Of a stretch of DNA of 7,450 nt, positions 5,817 to 7,450 are shown in pieces. Source of the stretch: Caldilineaceae bacterium. Lineage in GTDB: Bacteria; Chloroflexota; Anaerolineae; Caldilineales; Caldilineaceae. The stretch's first letter is position 1. The number at the start of each line of letters is the position of its first letter. The notes beneath the pieces were generated by a model. That model was given only the letters and a program-made list of their open reading frames with translations. It had not been told where the DNA came from and did not search any database. A program made the translations under genes and the position numbers. Location of the stretch: assembly GCA_024643705.1 (NCBI GenBank), contig JAHEML010000093.1, positions 1,676-9,125 on the forward strand, given 5' to 3'.

Positions 5817-6917
5817 ATGAAAATACGCGCTGCCTACGTCCCCGAAAGCAAAGTACTTACCGTTGCCGAAGTGGAGTTGGACCCGCCCAAGGAAAAAGAG
5901 CTACTGGTGCGCATCCACGCCGCGGGCGTCTGCCACTCGGATTTGCACACACTGAAAGGCGAACTACGCACCATGCCCCCCCTGGTGTTGGGCCACGAAG
6001 GCGCGGGCATCGTAGAAGCAGTCGGGCCGGGTGTCACCCGCTTTGCCGTGGGCGATCGGGTGCTGGTGAACTGGCTGCCCGCCTGCCACATCTGCACCCA
6101 ATGCCAGAGCGGACGGCCCAACCTCTGCGAACGGCTTGCCTCCACTACTTACCAAGGAGCGCTGATCGACGGCACATCCCGGCTGCATTCGGCAGAAGGA
6201 TCGTCGGTGAAGCAATATCTCAGCGCATCCACCATGGCCGACTATGCGGTCATCCCAGAGGATGGTGCGGTGATCTTGCAGGAGGGAGTACCCTTCGAGG
6301 TGGGCGCAATCATCGGCTGCGCAGTGATCACCGGGGTTGGTGCGGTGATCAACACAGCCAAGGTGCGCCCCGGCAGCAGCGCGGCGGTGATCGGCTGCGG
6401 CGGCATCGGGTTGAGCGCGATTCTGGGCTGTGTAGTGGCTGGCTGTCACACGATTGTGGCGGTGGATGTCTTTGACGAGAAGCTGGCATTTGCCAGCGAA
6501 TTGGGTGCAACCCACACCATCAACGCCCGCCACGAAGACCCGGTGAAGGCGCTCAAAGCCATCACCGGCGGCGGCCCAGATTACGCCTTCGACAGTGTCG
6601 GCTCGGCGCGCACCATTCCCCAGGCACTCAACGCCACCGGCCCAGCAGGTGTCACCACAGTCATGGGGCTACACTCCGCGCTGGAAGATGTGCCCATCTC
6701 CGCCGGACAATTGATTTTCCAGAACAAATCCCTGCTCGGCTCCTTTGCCGGTTCCGCCCGACCGGACATCGACCTGCCCAACCTTCAGCGTCTCTACCTG
6801 GCGGGCAAGCTCAACCTGGACAAACTCATCAGCAAACGTTACCCCCTGGACGACATCGCCCTGGCCTTTGAGGATATGGAGGCGGGCAAGGTGGCGCGAG
6901 GGGTGTTGGTCTTTTAA
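5817..6917 (+). CDS. Zinc-dependent medium-chain alcohol dehydrogenase (class III/AdhC-like)
   Basis: NAD(P)-dependent oxidoreductase that interconverts an alcohol and an aldehyde or ketone in the cytosol. The protein has 366 residues, as usual for the class III-like group. Catalytic zinc ligands are C39 (VCHSD), H60 with E61 (GHEGAG) and C168 (IIGCAVITGVGA). The structural zinc site C90, C93, C96 and C104 is complete. The Rossmann motif GCGGIG (193-198) is followed by D217 at the end of the second strand, which favours NAD over NADP. Similarity to NDMA-dependent, aryl-alcohol and S-(hydroxymethyl)glutathione dehydrogenases does not fix the substrate. The start at 5817 fits the family N terminus; the frame is open 64 codons further upstream, but that is repeat-containing gap DNA. 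The ribosome site is weak (AAAGAGA). A ThDP enzyme gene follows after 100 nt on the same strand. Confidence 0.93.
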   Translation: MKIRAAYVPESKVLTVAEVELDPPKEKELLVRIHAAGVCHSDLHTLKGELRTMPPLVLGHEGAGIVEAVGPGVTRFAVGDRVLVNWLPACHICTQCQSGRPNLCERLASTTYQGALIDGTSRLHSAEGSSVKQYLSASTMADYAVIPEDGAVILQEGVPFEVGAIIGCAVITGVGAVINTAKVRPGSSAAVIGCGGIGLSAILGCVVAGCHTIVAVDVFDEKLAFASELGATHTINARHEDPVKALKAITGGGPDYAFDSVGSARTIPQALNATGPAGVTTVMGLHSALEDVPISAGQLIFQNKSLLGSFAGSARPDIDLPNLQRLYLAGKLNLDKLISKRYPLDDIALAFEDMEAGKVARGVLVF

Positions 6918-6922
6918 GACCG

Positions 6923-6971
6923 GACGACAGACGACCGACGACCCATCCCATGTCGTCTGTCGTCTGTTGTC
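6923..6971. repeat. Long imperfect inverted repeat after the dehydrogenase gene
   Basis: GACGACAGACGACCGACGAC (6923-6942) pairs with 6952-6971 over 20 bp with one mismatch and one G-T pair, around a 9-nt loop. Each arm is itself built of repeated CGACAGA/CGACCGA units. It begins 5 nt after the dehydrogenase stop. No T tract follows (GATCGTTAATATCC), so it is at best a weak terminator. It may instead be a dispersed palindrome or stabilise the 3' end of the message. Confidence 0.7.
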
Positions 6972-7017
6972 GATCGTTAATATCCCTTCCACATCCCCCA
7001 CGAAACGAGGCTCCCCC

Positions 7018-7450
7018 ATGCCCACAACCGCCCAAATTCTCGCCGAATCTCTCCACGCCGCGGGCGTCGAAATCGTCTTTGGCATGCCCGGCGGCGAAGT
7101 GGTGGCCGTGCTGGACGCCATGCGCCAACGGGGCATCCGCTTTGAACTGATGCACCACGAAACCAGCGCGGTCTTTGCCGCAGATGGCTACGCTCGGGCC
7201 ACCGGGGGCATAGGCTGTGTGCTGACCACCCTAGGCCCCGGCGCGACGAACGCGGTGGCCGGCGTGGCCCACGCCTGGCTGGATCGCGCGCCCATCGTCG
7301 TGATCACTGCGCAGAAGCCCGACGATCTCCTGCCGGACTACACCCACCAGGTGGTTGATCTCCAGGCCATCTTTGCGCCCATCACCAAACGCACGGTGAA
7401 AATCACTGGCGAGAACGCGGCAACCGTCATCCCGAAGACAGTCGCCCTGA
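7018..7450 (+). CDS. Thiamine-diphosphate enzyme, acetolactate synthase-like (3' truncated)
   Basis: N-terminal 144 residues of a ThDP-dependent enzyme of the acetolactate synthase/decarboxylase superfamily; the full protein would be about 540-580 residues. The PYR domain is visible: VFGMPGGE (20-27), MHHETSAVFAADGYARATG with the cofactor-activating glutamate E48 (45-63), and the family block LTTLGPGATNAVAGVAHAW. The start at ATG 7018 is supported by GAGG (7007-7010) at 7 nt. The frame is open to the window edge. GMPGGE in place of the GYPGG of biosynthetic acetolactate synthase, and lack of a nearby ilvN in view, leave open other activities such as a 2-oxoacid decarboxylase or sulfoacetaldehyde-type enzyme. 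The preceding dehydrogenase could reduce or oxidise its product, but that rests on adjacency alone. Confidence 0.9.
   Translation, partial: MPTTAQILAESLHAAGVEIVFGMPGGEVVAVLDAMRQRGIRFELMHHETSAVFAADGYARATGGIGCVLTTLGPGATNAVAGVAHAWLDRAPIVVITAQKPDDLLPDYTHQVVDLQAIFAPITKRTVKITGENAATVIPKTVAL

Noticed and set aside
5964..6533. Minus-strand 189-codon open frame opposite the dehydrogenase
   Set aside because: Antisense to conserved zinc and Rossmann motifs; no family signature of its own.

Overview
This 7.45 kb bacterial window is ordinary metabolic and transport DNA, packed with genes and separated by unusually repeat-rich intergenic gaps. The gene content (TRAP transporter of the 2-oxoacid/FcbT type, RarD, MTA phosphorylase, MNT/HEPN remnant, zinc alcohol dehydrogenase, ThDP enzyme) and the style of the gaps (CGTATTGCGT repeats, TTTTGCC runs, a CCTTCGACAGGCTCAGG element, long palindromes) remind me of Chloroflexota such as Anaerolineae or Caldilineae. 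That assignment is an inference from style, not a proof.

Layout. Positions 1-785 (+) hold the 3' part of a TRAP solute receptor. It faces dctM and dctQ on the minus strand (890-2873), and a bidirectional hairpin terminator separates them. Together the three genes make a complete TRAP system, but with receptor and membrane genes convergent rather than in one operon. A divergent promoter region (2874-3132) serves dctQ leftwards and rarD (3133-4050) rightwards. It contains two good inverted repeats, one of them on the predicted rarD start point. After a repeat-bearing gap comes mtnP (4193-5080), which ends in a perfect palindromic terminator. On the opposite strand beyond it lies a small MNT nucleotidyltransferase (5216-5539) with what looks like a broken HepT (HEPN) partner (5146-5247), the debris of a MntA-HepT toxin-antitoxin pair. 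A gap rich in short repeats leads to a medium-chain zinc alcohol dehydrogenase (5817-6917). A long hairpin and then the start of a thiamine-diphosphate enzyme (7018 to the window edge) follow.

How they work together. The TRAP parts should import an organic acid, probably a 2-oxoacid, with Na+. RarD is an EamA-type permease of unknown substrate. MtnP recycles methylthioadenosine. The dehydrogenase and the ThDP enzyme may share a pathway, but only adjacency supports this. I found no clear new defence or mobile system. The items most worth a second look are the divergent control region, the split TRAP locus and the decayed toxin-antitoxin pair.
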